From an uncultured Chloroflexota bacterium (GTDB lineage: Bacteria > Chloroflexota > Anaerolineae > Aggregatilineales > Phototrophicaceae), in the NCBI GenBank assembly GCA_937870805.1, contig CALMZT010000390.1, positions 1 to 6,586 of the forward strand: DNA of 6,586 bases, given 5' to 3'. The notes under the pieces are model-generated. The model was not told where the DNA came from and searched no databases. It saw nothing but the letters and a program-made list of their open reading frames with translations. Every line of letters begins with the position of its first letter. The stretch's first letter is position 1. A program made the translations under genes and the position numbers. Shown here piece after piece: positions 4,548-6,586 of the stretch.

Positions 4548-6586
4548 CTACAGCACATCGACGGGATCAATATCGACGTACCAGCCGCGTGCGATGTCCA
4601 ACGCTTTCAGGGCGTCGGCGGGGTTCGGTCCGCGCAGGATGATCTGCCAGCGATAGTGATTGTCGATGCGGTGGAAGAAGCACGGCGCGGGTCCAATCAT
4701 CTCCGTGCTGGTCATCTTCAGCTTGCGGATTTGTTCACGCAGCCAGGCGGCGGCACGTTCAGCATCAGCCTGTGCTTTGATGTCTTTAGGGAAGCGGAAA
4801 ATGATACGCACCAGGCGGCGAAACGGTGGATAACCCAATTCACGGCGGTAGGCGATTTCACGCTTATAAAATCCGGCGTAATCGTGTTTTGAGGCGGCGG
4901 CAATCGCGTAATGACCCGGTTGATACGTTTGCAGCACGACCTGCCCGCCGAGCAAACCACGCCCCGCGCGTCCTGCGACCTGTGTCAGCAGTTGAAAGGT
5001 ACGCTCACCCGCGCGGAAATCGGGCATGGCAAGACCCATATCAGCGCTGATAACGCCGACCAGCGTCACCAGCGGCAAATCGAGTCCTTTGGCGATCATC
5101 TGCGTGCCAATCAGTACATCTGCCTGGCGGTCAATGAAACGCTGCAAAATTTCCTCATGCGCGTGGTGATCGGCAGCGGTATCGGCATCCCAGCGCAGCG
5201 GGCGTGCCTGTGGAAACGCTTTGCGCAGCTCGATCTCGACCTGCTGCGTCCCCGCGCCAAAATATTTGATACGACTTGAGCGACACACAGGACACGCGCT
5301 CGGCTGTGGCTCTTCATGTCCGCAGTGATGACAGCGCAATTTCTGGTTGGGGCTGTGAAACGTCAGCGGCGTGTCACAGCGTGGACAGATGGCGATATAG
5401 CCACAGTCCCGACAGAAAACATAGGTGTTATGCCCACGTCGATTCAGGAAAAGAATCGCCTGCTCACGACGCGCCAATGTATGTTCCAATGCCGCGTGGA
5501 GTTCACGACTGAACATGCCGATGTTGCCCGCCTTCAGTTCGGCGCGCATATCAATCACGCGCACGGCAGGCAGGTCAATGGTGAGCGCATCGCTGCTGTC
5601 GAAGGGACGATACAGCGGCGTGATGTGTGTGCGTTGTGCCTGTTCTTCAATGCGCGCGCGATGCCCGATGATGCGGCTGGGTAAATGTAAATAGTGTAAT
5701 TCGCCCTTCTGCGCCCGATAAAATGTCTCGACATCTGGCGTCGCGCTGCCCAAAATCAATATACCATCGTTCGCGCGCATGATTTGTTCGGCTACTTCGC
5801 GTGCATGGTAATGCGGCGCGTTGAACGGCGGCGACTGCTTATAACTGTGATCGTGTTCCTCATCGAGGATGACCAATCCAATAGTGGGCAAAGACGTAAA
5901 CAGCGCCGAACGTGTGCCCACAATCACGTCGATTTTCCCCGCACGCGCCCGCCGCCATGTGTCGTAGCGTTCGCCTGGACTGAGGCTGCCATGCATGATT
6001 GCCGTGCGTCCGGGGAAACGTGCCATCACACGCCGCATCGTCTGCGCGGTGAGCGCGATTTCGGGCACAAGTAAAATCGCCCGCCGCCCTTGCGCCAAAG
6101 TTGCTTCGATGGCACGCAGATAGATTTCGGTCTTGCCGCTGCCGGTGACGCCGTGTAGGAGGAATAACCCCTCTCCCCGCCTCCCAATGTATTGCTCAAT
6201 TGCGTCCCACGCTGCCTGCTGCTCATCAATCAGGAGCGGCGCTGTCGCAGGCACAAAGTCACGGTCTGCTAACGAGTCGCGCATGACCTCCTGTTCGCCA
6301 AGATACACCATGCCCAACGCCTCTAACTTGCGCAGATCAGGCAGCGCTGCGCCTGTTTGCGCGTAGATGGCGCTGACATCCACCGCGTCCGTCTCACGGG
6401 CAAGCACACGCAGGATGTGGCGCAAACGCTCAACCGTTTCTTCTCTGAGGCGCGTGCCAAAATCGACTTCGGCAATCTCGTCGCGTGGGATAGCCAACTC
6501 CGCTACGTTGACGATTTTGGGTTTGACGCGCGGCGCTGTGAGGATATGCACGCGCTCGACAATCTTTTCCTTTGCCAACGCCTCAA
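4548..6586 (-). CDS. priA: Primosomal protein N' (PriA), replication-restart helicase (5' end outside window)
   Basis: PriA is a superfamily 2 DNA helicase that recognises stalled forks and reloads the replicative helicase. The frame is open to the right edge, so the TTG at 6578 is not a convincing start. Numbering codons from 6578 (676 residues to the TAG at 4548-4550): winged-helix-like region 35-110, Walker A GVTGSGKT with Lys149, DEEH box at 239-242 followed by SYKQ, motif III LGSATP, motif IV FLNRRGH, zinc-binding domain with eight cysteines (389, 392, 398, 401, 416, 419, 429, 432), motif V GTQMIAKG at 491-498, motif VI QVAGRAGRG at 533-541, and the C-terminal domain with GPAP and a GWYVDIDP end. 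All catalytic and metal residues are present. The N-terminal 3'-DNA-end-binding domain, perhaps 100-150 residues, lies outside. It converges on the receiver gene with a 126-base gap and is probably an unrelated housekeeping gene. Confidence 0.96.
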   Translation of the reverse strand, partial: EALAKEKIVERVHILTAPRVKPKIVNVAELAIPRDEIAEVDFGTRLREETVERLRHILRVLARETDAVDVSAIYAQTGAALPDLRKLEALGMVYLGEQEVMRDSLADRDFVPATAPLLIDEQQAAWDAIEQYIGRRGEGLFLLHGVTGSGKTEIYLRAIEATLAQGRRAILLVPEIALTAQTMRRVMARFPGRTAIMHGSLSPGERYDTWRRARAGKIDVIVGTRSALFTSLPTIGLVILDEEHDHSYKQSPPFNAPHYHAREVAEQIMRANDGILILGSATPDVETFYRAQKGELHYLHLPSRIIGHRARIEEQAQRTHITPLYRPFDSSDALTIDLPAVRVIDMRAELKAGNIGMFSRELHAALEHTLARREQAILFLNRRGHNTYVFCRDCGYIAICPRCDTPLTFHSPNQKLRCHHCGHEEPQPSACPVCRSSRIKYFGAGTQQVEIELRKAFPQARPLRWDADTAADHHAHEEILQRFIDRQADVLIGTQMIAKGLDLPLVTLVGVISADMGLAMPDFRAGERTFQLLTQVAGRAGRGLLGGQVVLQTYQPGHYAIAAASKHDYAGFYKREIAYRRELGYPPFRRLVRIIFRFPKDIKAQADAERAAAWLREQIRKLKMTSTEMIGPAPCFFHRIDNHYRWQIILRGPNPADALKALDIARGWYVDIDPVDVL

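Noticed and set aside
4431..4892. Plus-strand open frame of about 150 codons after the receiver gene
   Set aside because: It lies mostly antisense to the conserved PriA C-terminus, has no recognisable domain, and begins in the hairpin region without a ribosome-binding site.
6576..6578. TTG at 6578 as the true PriA start
   Set aside because: The frame stays open to the window edge and the N-terminal DNA-binding domain common to PriA is not present, so the gene almost surely starts outside.
1..6586. CRISPR array, tRNA/rRNA gene, insertion sequence or defence module
   Set aside because: No regularly spaced repeats, no tRNA-like fold, no transposase-like frame or terminal repeats, and all substantial coding sequence is explained by four ordinary families.

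Overview
The window holds three recognisable protein-coding regions on two strands and one small single-domain gene. From left to right these are the start of an ABC transporter ATPase (minus strand, running off the left edge), a very large soluble sensor histidine kinase (plus), a CheY/DivK-type single-domain response regulator (plus), and most of a PriA primosomal helicase (minus, running off the right edge).

The organism is a bacterium with moderately GC-rich genes and clearly AT-rich intergenic gaps. The wording of PriA (RWDxDT, ISADMGL, FRAGERTFQLLTQVAGRAGRG) and the many-PAS/GAF kinase style remind me of Chloroflexota. That is recall-based inference, not a search result, and Shine-Dalgarno signals here are weak.

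Layout. 1-624 (minus) encodes residues 1-208 of a LolD/MacB-type ATPase with all nucleotide-binding motifs visible. 625-759 is a divergent promoter region with a -10 hexamer facing each way and a dyad between them. 760-3954 (plus) encodes a 1064-residue kinase with five PAS-like modules, one GAF, a HisKA dimerisation domain and an HATPase domain, and no membrane segment. 3955-4049 is an AT-rich gap with a perfect -10 hexamer inside two nested palindromes. 4050-4421 (plus) is the receiver. 4422-4547 is a convergent 3' gap with hairpins, one of which could end the PriA transcript. 4548-6586 (minus) is PriA.

How they work together. The kinase and the receiver are adjacent, codirectional and both have intact catalytic residues, so they are probably a phosphotransfer pair. 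The receiver has no output domain and must act through protein contact or a further relay step. The ABC gene is divergent from the kinase, so the two could share control in the 625-759 gap, but nothing shows what is sensed or transported. PriA is a housekeeping replication-restart gene and is probably unrelated to the signalling pair.

I found no CRISPR array, RNA gene, transposon, toxin-antitoxin or phage-defence module. The most unusual points are the nested palindromes at the receiver promoter and a 12-residue in-frame insertion in a kinase linker. No wholly new system is evident.
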